Positions 16,494-23,925 of a stretch of DNA of 64,000 bases are shown here, one piece after another. The DNA is taken from assembly GCF_000725805.1 (NCBI RefSeq), contig NZ_KL647132.1, positions 434,001 to 498,000 of the forward strand, written 5' to 3'. Numbering within the stretch: the stretch's first letter is position 1; each line of letters opens with the position of its first letter. The DNA is from Streptomyces xanthophaeus. Lineage in GTDB: Bacteria > Actinomycetota > Actinomycetes > Streptomycetales > Streptomycetaceae. Position numbers and translations under genes: made by a program. The notes under the pieces are model-generated. The model worked only from the letters and a program-made list of their open reading frames with translations, searched no databases and was not told the origin of the DNA.

Positions 16494-16553
16494 TTACGCG
16501 GCGGGAGGGGGCGGGAACTCCTCGCCGCCGTCCTTGTCTCCGGGGTCGGTCAT
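16494..16553 (-). CDS. 19-residue micro-ORF with strong ribosome-binding site
   Basis: The frame encodes MTDPGDKDGGEEFPPPPAA and ends in TAA. Its start is the best-supported in the island: AGGAGGT lies 6-7 bases before the ATG. The peptide is acidic with a Gly pair and a Pro-rich end, and has no signal peptide. It sits between the four-CxxC gene and the GRDP-like gene, just after a hairpin (16589-16613). It could be a small peptide product, a RiPP-type precursor or a translational leader for the GRDP-like gene. None of these is shown by the sequence. Confidence 0.5.
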   Translation of the reverse strand: MTDPGDKDGGEEFPPPPAA

Positions 16554-16588
16554 GAATGCACCTCCTCTCGACTTGCGGCCGCTATACG

Positions 16589-16613
16589 CGCCCGCCCTAC
16601 GAGGGGGCGGGCG
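16589..16613 (-). terminator. Hairpin before the micro-ORF
   Basis: Perfect 9-bp stem, 16589-16597 with 16605-16613, loop of 7 bases. It lies after the CxxC-rich gene and could terminate or attenuate transcription into the micro-ORF. Confidence 0.5.
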
Positions 16614-16635
16614 TCTAAGCCCGGTTGGGCGGGGC

Positions 16636-16872
16636 TCACCAGCGGATGCGCTGTGCGTTTCCCCCGGCGCAGTCGGGGCAGCGGCGGCGGCCGAGCTTGC
16701 ACATGCGGCACCGCTCGTAGTCGAAGCCGCAGCAGTAGTCGCACCGAACCGTCCGGCGCCCGATACAGGTACCGCAGTAGGTGACTCCGGGGATCAGGCG
16801 AGTGCCGCTGTCTACCGGGTCAGGGCCAGGCGTCACGGCCGTATCTCGGCAGCGCTGCCGAGGCTGGTGCAA
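16636..16872 (-). CDS. Small protein with four CxxC pairs
   Basis: A protein of up to 78 residues. CGTC, CDYC, CRMC and CPDC follow one another within about 45 residues, with basic residues between and RIRW at the end. This resembles the tandem CxxC zinc module of DnaJ-type proteins, so two zinc ions are likely. The start is uncertain: TTG 16872 has AGGTGA at the preceding stop; GTG 16836 would give 66 residues. It begins 4 bases after the previous gene ends, so it is cotranscribed. Function is unknown. Confidence 0.6.
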   Translation of the reverse strand: MHQPRQRCRDTAVTPGPDPVDSGTRLIPGVTYCGTCIGRRTVRCDYCCGFDYERCRMCKLGRRRCPDCAGGNAQRIRW

Positions 16873-16876
16873 CCGA

Positions 16877-17059
16877 TCACCTACGCCGCCTCATGTGCGG
16901 GTGGTTGCGGATCTCCGTGTTCACCTGAGCCACGGTGCGAAGGTCACCTTCGTCGTAGGCTTCGAGCCGCTCGGCATCCAGGGCCGCACAGACCCCGCAG
17001 TGTTCGTCGGCCTCCGGCCACTGGCTCTTGTCGATGACCGCGCTACCAACGACCTTCAC
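16877..17059 (-). CDS. Small CxxC protein, 60 aa
   Basis: The start is KVVGSAVIDKSQWPEADEHC, followed by a CGVC pair, an Asp/Glu-rich stretch with EAYDEGDLRTVAQVNTEIRN, and a basic end (HMRRRR). The start GTG 17059 overlaps the stop of the preceding gene (GTGA), which indicates translational coupling. It may be a distant relative of the preceding gene, which also holds a single CxxC followed by a helical segment. Function unknown. Confidence 0.6.
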   Translation of the reverse strand: MKVVGSAVIDKSQWPEADEHCGVCAALDAERLEAYDEGDLRTVAQVNTEIRNHPHMRRRR

Positions 17060-17250
17060 CGGTGCCCCCGAGCCGCGTGGCGCCGGATCAACACGTTCAT
17101 GTCGCTTACGACTGTGCCGCTAAGCGGGCCCTTGGCCAGGGCACGCGCCCTGGCCCACTTTTGGCACCTGTCGCAGTTCGCAGGAGCTGCAACCCAGGGG
17201 TTCGGGAAGAGCCTCGTCACCTGCTTTTGTGCCGTCGTCGCTACCGCCAT
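17056..17250 (-). CDS. Small CxxC protein, 64 aa
   Basis: It starts MAVATTAQKQVTRLFPNPW and contains CDRCQKWARARALAKG, then SDMNVLIRRHAARGHR to the end. AAGGGG lies about 7 bases before ATG 17250, which is preferred to GTG 17253. It follows the XRE/DUF5753 gene by 66 bases and overlaps the next gene by 4 bases. Mini-proteins of this kind (one CxxC plus a basic helix) are common in Streptomyces accessory elements, but I know no function. Confidence 0.6.
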   Translation of the reverse strand: MAVATTAQKQVTRLFPNPWVAAPANCDRCQKWARARALAKGPLSGTVVSDMNVLIRRHAARGHR

Positions 17251-17316
17251 CACCGCACCCCTTCACGTCACCCTCGCTGCGTCGGCAGCAATATTGACCA
17301 GGGCCGGAGGCAGTTC

Positions 17317-18147
17317 CTAGCCTGTTTCCTGTTCCGTCAAAAAGCCGTCTCGGATGCCTTCGACGAGACTCCGCATTCCGTCGCCGGACAAGGCCGAGTT
17401 CTCGAACCCTTCGAACTTCCGGACGTACATTTCAACGTCGCGTGGGTCCGTTACGACTATCTCGGCGTGAACGGTTTCGACGGTCACCATCCGGTCGTCA
17501 CGGATGACGAAGGCGTGGTTCGCGATGTCCGTCTGTGGCGCTGAGAGCGGCACGACCCTGATGTCTACGTGCGCGAGCCGAGACACGGAGACGATCCTGT
17601 CGAGCTGCGCAGCCATCATCTGTGATGGCACGATCCGCCAGCGGAGAACGGGTTCGGTGATGACGAAGCGGAGCTTCTTCGTGCTGTCGAACAGCACGGC
17701 CTGACGCTCAAGGCGTCCGCTGATGGTTCGGGTGAGGGCGTCGTCGCTGAGGTCGTGGCGTCGGAGGATGGCGCGGATGTACTCGGGGGTCTGGAGCAGC
17801 CCGGGAACTAGGGCGGGCTGGAAGAGCCGCAGGACGGCCATCTGAGCTTCCAGGGCCTTTGCCGCCTGCTGGCCCTTGTGAAGGCCGGCTCGCCTGAGGA
17901 GGCGCCACGCGGTGGCCTCCGTGGTGGCTGCGCGGGCGACTTCCGTGTACTCCGCCTGGATGGCGTCCGAGACGCCTATGGCGGTGAGGATGCGTTCCAC
18001 ATCCGTGGCGCTCGGGAGGAGATTCGCGTTCTCGATCTTGGAGAGCTTGGAAGGGGACATGAGGGCGCTACGGGCGACCGCTTTGGCTTCCTTCCCGGAT
18101 GCCTCTCGCAGTGCCCGCAGCGCGGCCCCGAGCTGTGCTTTGTTCAC
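17317..18147 (-). CDS. XRE-type HTH regulator with DUF5753 (Scr1-like) domain
   Basis: A 276-residue regulator. The N-terminal XRE helix-turn-helix is at residues about 5-60 (LGAALRALREASGKEAKAVA, then MSPSKLSKIENANLLPS). The rest (about 90-270) is DUF5753 with LRLFQPALVPGLLQTPEYIRA and the typical ISGRLERQAVLF. This family includes WhiJ-like regulators that usually act with a small partner protein encoded next door. GTG 18147 overlaps the stop of the DUF6879 gene (GTGA), so the two are coupled. The longer ATG 18165 would overlap more without a better ribosome site. Confidence 0.85.
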   Translation of the reverse strand: MNKAQLGAALRALREASGKEAKAVARSALMSPSKLSKIENANLLPSATDVERILTAIGVSDAIQAEYTEVARAATTEATAWRLLRRAGLHKGQQAAKALEAQMAVLRLFQPALVPGLLQTPEYIRAILRRHDLSDDALTRTISGRLERQAVLFDSTKKLRFVITEPVLRWRIVPSQMMAAQLDRIVSVSRLAHVDIRVVPLSAPQTDIANHAFVIRDDRMVTVETVHAEIVVTDPRDVEMYVRKFEGFENSALSGDGMRSLVEGIRDGFLTEQETG

Positions 18148-18665
18148 TCGCCGTACTTGGCCCACCAGTCGGTGAACGGCTCCGCATGGGTGAGCGCCAG
18201 CTCCCGGTAGCCGACGAAACGGTCAGCTTCCGTCGCGGACAGCACCTGCGAGCCCTGGTAGGCGCCGTGGTCGTCGTAGCCCATGACGGCCGTGTCCGTG
18301 GAGTCGAAGAGCCAGAAGTCCGGGACGCCCTCAAGCGGGTTGGGAGCGTCCGTCACGTCGAGGATGAAGAACTCTTCCCCGCCGGTCATGTTCGTCCGGT
18401 AGCCCCATCCCAGCTCGAAGCGGAGGTACTCCGTGAGGGGCCGCCGAAGGACGTGCACGCGGTACACCCGCTTGCCCTCGTGGGCGAGGCCGCGCAGCTC
18501 CGCGACCCATGCGGCGTTGTAGCCCTCGGGCTGCGGCTGACCGGCCTGGAACGCCCGGTAGGCGTCCACGTTCCCCGAGCCGCTGTAGTCGTCCAGGGTC
18601 TCCAGACGGAATGCCTCGTGCCGGAACCGCTCGAAGAGTTCGGCGAGGGTGCTAGATGAGGCCAT
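18144..18665 (-). CDS. DUF6879 family protein
   Basis: A 173-residue soluble protein. It carries the family pattern FRHEAFRLETLDDYSGSGN near the start, VYRVHVLRRPLTEYLRFELGW in the middle (split here: VYRVHVLRRPL and TEYLRFELGW), and WLFDSTDTAVMGYDDHG. DUF6879 genes are usually found beside XRE/DUF5753 regulators in Streptomyces, as here. ATG 18665 overlaps the stop of the preceding 63-residue gene by 14 bases. It may modulate the regulator or be a toxin-like partner; that is inference from the constant pairing. Confidence 0.8.
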   Translation of the reverse strand: MASSSTLAELFERFRHEAFRLETLDDYSGSGNVDAYRAFQAGQPQPEGYNAAWVAELRGLAHEGKRVYRVHVLRRPLTEYLRFELGWGYRTNMTGGEEFFILDVTDAPNPLEGVPDFWLFDSTDTAVMGYDDHGAYQGSQVLSATEADRFVGYRELALTHAEPFTDWWAKYGE

Positions 18666-18843
18666 CGGCGATGGCCTTCTCGATCAGCTCGACGGGGATC
18701 TCCACAAGGGTTTCGTGAGCGGGAATCTTGAGGCCGTGGTCAGTCGGCGTCTCCCCCTGCACCAGGAACGTACCCCGGTCGGTCGCGTAGAGCGTCGGGC
18801 AGTCCTTCACGTCACAGGTGCTGATCAGCTTGGTCACCTTCAT
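18652..18843 (-). CDS. Small protein (63 aa) leading the XRE/DUF6879 operon
   Basis: It starts MKVTKLISTCDVKDCPTLYA and ends VEIPVELIEKAIADGLI. There are two Cys (CDVKDC), a beta-rich middle (TFLVQG, HGLKIPAH) and an acidic helical end. GGAAG lies 2-6 bases and GAGGGG about 12 bases before ATG 18843. It is the first gene of the minus-strand island operon and is followed by DUF6879 with a 14-base overlap. The acidic small partner fits the usual XRE/DUF5753 companion role, but the sequence does not look like DUF397. Confidence 0.65.
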   Translation of the reverse strand: MKVTKLISTCDVKDCPTLYATDRGTFLVQGETPTDHGLKIPAHETLVEIPVELIEKAIADGLI

Positions 18844-19218
18844 GGCTTCCGGTTCCCCTCTCCCGTGCGGCGTAGTGCCGCGTTCGATGCTCCCGAGCCG
18901 GTGACCACAGGGTCAAGCGATCACGGTTGAGAGAACGGGAAACCGGACCACACAGCAGAAACCCCCGGCCTCATGACCGGGGCCCCTTGATTGGAATCCA
19001 GCACCACGCCAGCACCGCTACACCTATCCAGCATTGACGTGTCCATGGGCCAGTTATCGGCCAACGATCCTTCCCGGCCACGGGCGACTGTCCACCCCGG
19101 GCTCCGTTCTGCACACGATCGGATGAATGTGGGACAGACAGGGCGGCACAGAGGGAGTTCGCCGCTACATTCACGCCGTTCACAGGGCCGGGACCCCGGT
19201 CCGTCACGTCAGGAGACC
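18844..19218. other. Divergent intergenic region between the island and the NsdA-like gene
   Basis: No gene supported. It should hold the promoter of the island operon and that of the plus-strand regulator. A short hairpin (ccccggcctcatgaccgggg, 18963-18982) lies in the middle. The right copy of the imperfect direct repeat is at 19105-19133. Confidence 0.5.
19105..19133. repeat. Right copy of the imperfect direct repeat flanking the island
   Basis: ttctgcacac at 19107-19116 matches 15294-15303 exactly; about half of the next 15 bases also match. The distance between copies is about 3.8 kb. Confidence 0.3.
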
Positions 19219-19227
19219 GTGGAGCCG

Positions 19228-20667
19228 ATGACGGAACGACCTGCCCAGCGCGTCCCCAACCGGCAGCTCGCGGCGCTGATCGCGGAAGCCGGGTTCTCCA
19301 ACGCCGGGCTCGCCCGCCGCGTCGACCAGCTCGGTCTCGAACACGGTCTCGACCTGCGGTACGACAAGACCTCCGTGACCCGGTGGCTGCGCGGCCAGCA
19401 GCCGCGCGGGACCACCCCCGCGCTGATCGCCGAGGTCTTCACCCGGCGGCTCGGGCGGCGGCTGTCCGCCCAGGACCTCGGCCTGGACGCCTGCGCGCCC
19501 GTGTACGCGGGGCTGGAGTTCGCGGCCACCCCCGAGGAGGCCGTGGACATCGCGAGCGGGCTGTGGCGCAAGGACTCCGGTTCCCACGCCGAGCTGCGGA
19601 AGATCGCCTTCACCCCGGCCGGGCTGGTGGTGCCCAGCCGGGACTGGCTGATCGGGCGCGCCGACGAGCGGGTGGGCCGGGGCGCGGACGCGGCGGCCGC
19701 GCGGGTCCCGGTGCAGGGGCGGACCTCGGTGCCCCGGCAGCGGCAGATCGACCGCAGCCCCGGGCAGCGCGTGACGGGCGGGGACATCGCGGCGCTGCGC
19801 TCGGTGAGCGAGCTGTTCCGCACCCTGGACCAGGCCTACGGGGGCGGGCACGCCCGGCAGGCGCTGGTGCGGTACCTGGAGCACGAGGCGGAGCCGATGC
19901 TCCGCGGGACCTACGGGGAGACCACCGGGCGGCGGCTGTTCGCGGCCGCCGCCGATCTGACCCGGCTCGCCGGCTGGACCTCGTACGACATCGCCGCGCA
20001 CGGGCTCGCCCAGCGCTACTTCGTGCAGGCGCTGCGCCTCGCGCAGGCCGCCGGGGACCGGCCGTACGGCAGCTACGTGCTGGTCACGATGAGCCGCCAG
20101 GCGGTCTACCTGGGGCACGGTCGGGAAGCGGTGCAGCTGGCCCGGGTCGCGCAGCAGGGCGTGGGGTCCGGCCCGCCGCCGGTGGTCCAGGCGCTGCTGC
20201 ACTCGGCGGAGGCCAGGGGGCACGCGGTCCTGGGCGAGGTCCGGGCGTCGACGGCCTCGCTGGTACGGGCCGAGCGGGCGCTGGGCGCGGCGCGGCCCGG
20301 GGACGACGTACCGCACTGGGGCCGGTTCTTCGACGAGGCGCAGCTGGCGGACGAGTTCGGGCACTGCCACCGGGACCTCCAGCAGTACCGGGCCTCGGCG
20401 CAGCACGCGGAGCGCTCGCTCCAGCTGCGGGCGCCCGCGTACGCCCGGTCCCGGCTGTTCTGCCGGGTGGTGCTGGCCACGGCCCGGCTGGGGCTGGGCG
20501 AGCTGGACCAGGCGTGTGCGCTGGGCGCGGAGGCGGCGCAGCAGGCGATGGAGATGCGGTCGGTGCGTGCGGTGGAGTACGTACGGGACTTCGAGCGGCG
20601 GCTGGAGCCGTTCCGGGACGCCTCGGCCGTGCGGACCTACCGGGACCGGGTGGCGGCCCTTTCGTAG
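19228..20667 (+). CDS. NsdA-like regulatory protein (HTH plus TPR-like repeats)
   Basis: A 479-residue protein related to NsdA, a negative regulator of differentiation in Streptomyces. The N-terminal part (about 10-60) is an HTH-like region: RQLAALIAEAGFSNAGLARR, then LRYDKTSVTRWLRGQQPRG. The C-terminal half is Ala/Arg rich with TPR-like helices (GRRLFAAAADLTRLAGWTSY, AQRYFVQALRLAQAAGDRPY, AVYLGHGREAVQLARVAQQG). ATG 19228 and GTG 19219 are both possible: AGGAG lies at 19211-19215. It forms a single-gene unit ending in a strong hairpin. A role in development is inferred from family similarity. Confidence 0.8.
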   Translation: MTERPAQRVPNRQLAALIAEAGFSNAGLARRVDQLGLEHGLDLRYDKTSVTRWLRGQQPRGTTPALIAEVFTRRLGRRLSAQDLGLDACAPVYAGLEFAATPEEAVDIASGLWRKDSGSHAELRKIAFTPAGLVVPSRDWLIGRADERVGRGADAAAARVPVQGRTSVPRQRQIDRSPGQRVTGGDIAALRSVSELFRTLDQAYGGGHARQALVRYLEHEAEPMLRGTYGETTGRRLFAAAADLTRLAGWTSYDIAAHGLAQRYFVQALRLAQAAGDRPYGSYVLVTMSRQAVYLGHGREAVQLARVAQQGVGSGPPPVVQALLHSAEARGHAVLGEVRASTASLVRAERALGAARPGDDVPHWGRFFDEAQLADEFGHCHRDLQQYRASAQHAERSLQLRAPAYARSRLFCRVVLATARLGLGELDQACALGAEAAQQAMEMRSVRAVEYVRDFERRLEPFRDASAVRTYRDRVAALS

Positions 20668-20670
20668 GTA

Positions 20671-20705
20671 CGGGCCCGGCCTCCACGGGGGAGAGGCCGG
20701 GCCCG
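20671..20705. terminator. Bidirectional terminator
   Basis: Perfect 13-bp stem, 20671-20683 with 20693-20705, between two converging genes. Confidence 0.85.
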
Positions 20706-20719
20706 GTCTGGGGTGGTTC

Positions 20720-21988
20720 TCAGGCCGCCACCGGGAGTGCGGGCTCCGCGGCCGGGAGCGGGATGCCGAAGTCGCGCAGGACCGCGGTGGTGGCGCGGCG
20801 GGCCGAGCGCAGGGCGCCCTGCACGGTGTTGGTGTCGCGGTGGTCGCCGCACACGTACAGCCCGGCCACCACGCGGACCGGGCGGCGCAGGTCGTGCGGC
20901 GGGGGCATGGCGGGGACGGCCTCCGGGGTGTGGTGGACGGCCAGCAGCTCCCAGTCGCGGGTGGCCGTCTCATAGAGCCGGGCCAGCCGGGAGGCGACCG
21001 TACGGGCGGGCGGCGGCGGGCCGAGCACGGTGGTGGTGACCAGGGCGCGGCCGGCCGGGGCCCGCGTCGGGTCGACCGCGCTCATCACGGCGGTGTGCGC
21101 CACGGGCCACTTGGGGTCGCCGTCCAGGAGCAGCGAGCCGTCCCAGGGCAGGGGCGCGGCGGCGGCGTGGTGCAGGACGGTGACCTCGTGGAAGCCGGGG
21201 ACGCGCAGGCCCGGCAGGAGTCCGGCGGCGGCGCGGGCGCCGGTCGCCAGGAGGACCGAGCGGCAGCGGAAGTCGCCGTGCTCCTCGGTGGTGACCAGGT
21301 TCGTGGCGACCGAGCGGACCCGGATGCCGGTGCGGACGGTGCCGGGCGGCAGGCCCGCGGCGAGCAGACCGGGCAGGGCCGCGGCCCCGCCCTCGGGCAC
21401 CGCGAGGCGGCCGCGGGCGAAGGTGCGCAGCGCGAGGTCGGCGATGCGGCTGGAGGTGGTGAGGTCCGGGTCGCGCAGCAGGGCCGCGAGCAGGGGCCGC
21501 ACCACCGCGTTGACGGTGCGGGGCGGCAGGCCCCGGGAGCGCAGGGCGGCGGAGGCGGTGCGTTCGGGCCGGGCGAGCAGCCGCTCCGGGGGCAGGGCGG
21601 CGAGCCGGCCGAGGGCGGCGCTGAGCCGGGCCTGGTCGAGGGAGCCGCTGGCCAGGGCGCGGGCCGGGGTGAGTGCCCCGGCCCGGAGCTGTTTGCCCTC
21701 GGTGTGGACGAGGACCCCGGGGGCGAAGGGGCGCAGGGTGAGCCCCTCCAGGCCGGGGGTGCGGGTCAGTTCCGTGTACGAGGTGTTGAGCAGTTGGCCG
21801 ATCCGGTCCAGCCGGAACCCGTCGGCCGACTCGGTGGCCATCCGCCCGCCGGGATCGTCCGCGGCTTCCAGCACGGTGACGGTGACCCCCGCCGCGATCA
21901 GGTGGTGCGCGGCCGCGAGTCCGGAGACCCCGGCTCCTACGATGACTACGTCCGCATGGTGTGCGGCATGGTGTGCGCTGCTGAGCAC
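20720..21988 (-). CDS. FAD-dependent oxidoreductase (amine oxidase/protoporphyrinogen oxidase-like)
   Basis: A 422-residue flavoprotein. The FAD motif VVIVGAGVSGLAAAHHL starts at about residue 14, followed by VTVLEAADDPGGRMATE. A C-terminal GLYVCGDHRDTNTVQGAL segment closes the FAD site, as in amine oxidases and squalene/phytoene-type desaturases. The substrate is unknown. GTG 21988 is chosen because GGGGAGGGG lies just upstream; the frame runs to 22039. The gene lies directly downstream of a phased repeat array (22077-22137), and a TIGR01777 epimerase gene follows the array on the same strand upstream. Confidence 0.82.
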   Translation of the reverse strand: MLSSAHHAAHHADVVIVGAGVSGLAAAHHLIAAGVTVTVLEAADDPGGRMATESADGFRLDRIGQLLNTSYTELTRTPGLEGLTLRPFAPGVLVHTEGKQLRAGALTPARALASGSLDQARLSAALGRLAALPPERLLARPERTASAALRSRGLPPRTVNAVVRPLLAALLRDPDLTTSSRIADLALRTFARGRLAVPEGGAAALPGLLAAGLPPGTVRTGIRVRSVATNLVTTEEHGDFRCRSVLLATGARAAAGLLPGLRVPGFHEVTVLHHAAAAPLPWDGSLLLDGDPKWPVAHTAVMSAVDPTRAPAGRALVTTTVLGPPPPARTVASRLARLYETATRDWELLAVHHTPEAVPAMPPPHDLRRPVRVVAGLYVCGDHRDTNTVQGALRSARRATTAVLRDFGIPLPAAEPALPVAA

Positions 21989-22076
21989 GTGCCCCTCCCC
22001 GAGGTCGGCGCGGCTGTGTGGGGATGCTCCTTCCCCCAACCGGCTCCAGGGGAACCCGAGTCAGGACGGCTATTCC

Positions 22077-22137
22077 GGTCAACTCCGGTCGCACGACGGT
22101 CGCATCCGGGTCACGAACGGTCGCACGGTGGTCGCAC
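22077..22137. repeat. Helically phased direct repeat array (GGTCGCAC) upstream of the FAD gene
   Basis: GGTC-led units begin at 22077, 22087, 22098, 22109, 22119 and 22130. Three are identical ggtcgcac, one is ggtcgcat and two are degenerate. The spacing of 10, 11, 11, 10 and 11 bases places all copies on one face of the helix. The array lies 90-150 bases before the FAD gene start and 8 bases from the end of the epimerase gene. It looks like an array of regulator sites. Confidence 0.6.
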
Positions 22138-22144
22138 GCAGCGC

Positions 22145-23032
22145 TCAGAGCGCGGCGCGGATCGAGTCCTCGATGCCGGGGTCGCGGAACACGAAGCCGG
22201 ATTCCAGCAGCCGTGCGGGCAGCACCCGCTGACTGCCCAGCACGTCGTCGGAGAACTCCCCGAGGACGATCCGCAGGGCCACGGCCGGTACGGGCAGCAG
22301 CGCGGGCCGGCGCAGCACCCGGGCCATGGCGGCGGTGACCTGCCGGTTGGTCAGCGGGTCGGGGGCGGTGAGGTTGACCGGCCCTTCGAGGGAGGGGGTG
22401 TCGATGATGTGGCGCAGGGCCGCGATCTCGTCGTGGAGGGAGATGTGCGACCAGTACTGGCGGCCGTTGCCGAGCCGGCCGCCGATGCCCGCGCGGAAGA
22501 TCGGGAACAGCCGTCCCCAGGCCCCGCCCTCGCCCGCGACGACCAGGCCGGTGCGGGCGAAGACGGTACGGATGCCCGCGGCGCGGGCCGGTTCGGCGGC
22601 CGCCTCCCACTCCACGCAGACCGAGGGCAGGAAGCCCTGTCCGGCGGGGGCGTCCTCGTCCACGGCCCGGTCGCCCGTGTCCCCGTAGTAGCCGATGGCG
22701 GAGCCGCTGACCAGGACGGCGGGCGGTTCGTCGAGCGCGGCCAGCGCTGCGGCGAGCGCGGCGGTGCCCAGGACCCGGCTGTCGCGGATCTCCTTCTTGT
22801 ACCGGGTGGTCCAGCGGTGCTCCCCCACCCCGGCGCCGGCCAGGTGCACGACCGCCGCACAGCCGGTCAGGCCGGCCCGGTCCACGTGACCGCCCGCGGG
22901 GTCCCAGCGGGCCTCGTCGGCGGCTGCGGGTGCCCGGCGCACGAAGCGGACCACCTCGTGCCCGTCCGACCGGAGGGACTTCACGAGGGCGTTGCCGATG
23001 AGGCCGGTGGAACCGGTGACTGCGATACGCAT
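22145..23032 (-). CDS. TIGR01777 family epimerase
   Basis: A 295-residue NAD-binding protein of the SDR39U1/YfcH type. The N-terminal motif MRIAVTGSTGLIGNALVKSL is the family's cofactor site; SGSAIGYYGDTGD and the downstream HIIDTPSLEGPVNLTAPDPL segment are conserved. The C-terminal DUF1731 region ends FVFRDPGIEDSI. AGGATGGGG lies before ATG 23032. The reaction is unknown. It is transcribed toward the repeat array and the FAD gene, so the two may be cotranscribed or the array may give the FAD gene its own promoter. Confidence 0.88.
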   Translation of the reverse strand: MRIAVTGSTGLIGNALVKSLRSDGHEVVRFVRRAPAAADEARWDPAGGHVDRAGLTGCAAVVHLAGAGVGEHRWTTRYKKEIRDSRVLGTAALAAALAALDEPPAVLVSGSAIGYYGDTGDRAVDEDAPAGQGFLPSVCVEWEAAAEPARAAGIRTVFARTGLVVAGEGGAWGRLFPIFRAGIGGRLGNGRQYWSHISLHDEIAALRHIIDTPSLEGPVNLTAPDPLTNRQVTAAMARVLRRPALLPVPAVALRIVLGEFSDDVLGSQRVLPARLLESGFVFRDPGIEDSIRAAL

Positions 23033-23080
23033 GCCCCCATCCTGCCGGGTCGCCGCGCCGCGCGGCAGGACCGGGGAGCG

Positions 23081-23836
23081 TCAGGCCGCGGTGCCGAGCC
23101 AGGTGCCCACCGCGTAGGTGACCGCCATGGCCAGGGCGCCCCCCACGACGTTGCGCAGGACCGCCCGGGGGATCGGGGCGCCGCCCAGCCGTGCGCTGAT
23201 CACCCCGCACAGCGTGAGGGCGGCCAGGACGGACACCACGGTGACCGGAACCCGGACGGACGGGCCGGGCAGGATGATCGCCAGCAGCGGGAGCAGCGCG
23301 CCCACGGTGAAGGCGACGAGGCTCGCCAGGGCCGCGTGCCAGGGGTTGGCCAGTTCGTCGGGGTTGATGCCGAGCTCGACCCGGGCGTGGGCCCGCAGGG
23401 CGTCCCGCTCCGTCAGCTGTTCGGCTGCCTCCCGGGCCAGGGAGCGGCTGAGGCCGCGCTCGGCGAGCAGATCGGTCAGCTCGTCGAGCTCCGCCTCCGG
23501 TTCCTCGGCCAGTTCCCGCCGCTCGGCCTCCAGGGCGGCCCGTTCCGAGTCCTTCTGGGAGCTGACGGAGACGTACTCCCCCGCCGCCATCGACAGGGCG
23601 CCCGCCAGCAGTCCGGCGACGCCCGCGGCCAGGATGGCGGGGCGGGAGGTGGTGGCACCGGCGACGCCGACCACCAGTCCGGCCGTGGAGATGATCCCGT
23701 CGTTGGCGCCGAGGACACCGGCGCGCAGCCAGTTCAGCCGGGTGCTGATCTCCGCGCTGGTGGCGCCGTCACCCGACCCGTGGGCTTCGACGTGCGCCCG
23801 GCTCGGTGTCCTGCGGGGGGCTTCCTCGTCCGTCAC
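23081..23836 (-). CDS. VIT1/CCC1-family transporter
   Basis: A 251-residue membrane protein of the VIT1/CCC1 type, which moves Fe(II) or Mn(II) in other organisms. RLNWLRAGVLGANDGIIST, TAGLVVGVAG and AAGEYVSVSSQKDSERAA are family hallmarks. A cytoplasmic acidic loop (about 95-140) separates two helices from three more. GTG 23836 is chosen because the domain starts shortly after; the Shine-Dalgarno sequence is weak. It diverges from a phosphatase gene 89 bases away. The substrate cannot be read from the sequence. Confidence 0.88.
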   Translation of the reverse strand: MTDEEAPRRTPSRAHVEAHGSGDGATSAEISTRLNWLRAGVLGANDGIISTAGLVVGVAGATTSRPAILAAGVAGLLAGALSMAAGEYVSVSSQKDSERAALEAERRELAEEPEAELDELTDLLAERGLSRSLAREAAEQLTERDALRAHARVELGINPDELANPWHAALASLVAFTVGALLPLLAIILPGPSVRVPVTVVSVLAALTLCGVISARLGGAPIPRAVLRNVVGGALAMAVTYAVGTWLGTAA

Positions 23837-23925
23837 GCCACCACTGTCGCGGCCCCGGCGGCGCCCGGCCACCCGTGGGGCGGGTCCGGGGTGCGCGGGC
23901 GCCGCCCCGGTACCAGGGTGGAGGG

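Larger units (their letters stand above)
15402..18960 (-). mobile_element. Remnant of an integrated element (accessory island)
   Basis: This stretch has an integrase C-terminal scrap at its left end and nine short minus-strand genes without core functions. Its G+C is visibly lower than that of its neighbours: a sampled line at 17341 is 62% against 73% at 19861. No replication, transfer or phage structural gene is visible, so it is a decayed element or gene cassette. Boundaries are approximate. Confidence 0.5.

Noticed and set aside
15402..18960. Intact prophage or integrative conjugative element
   Set aside because: No terminase, capsid, tail, TraB/SpdB-type or replication gene is visible; only an integrase scrap remains.
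15280..19130. tRNA gene as attachment site near the island
   Set aside because: I found no cloverleaf, TTCGA-type arm or CCA-compatible end near either edge.
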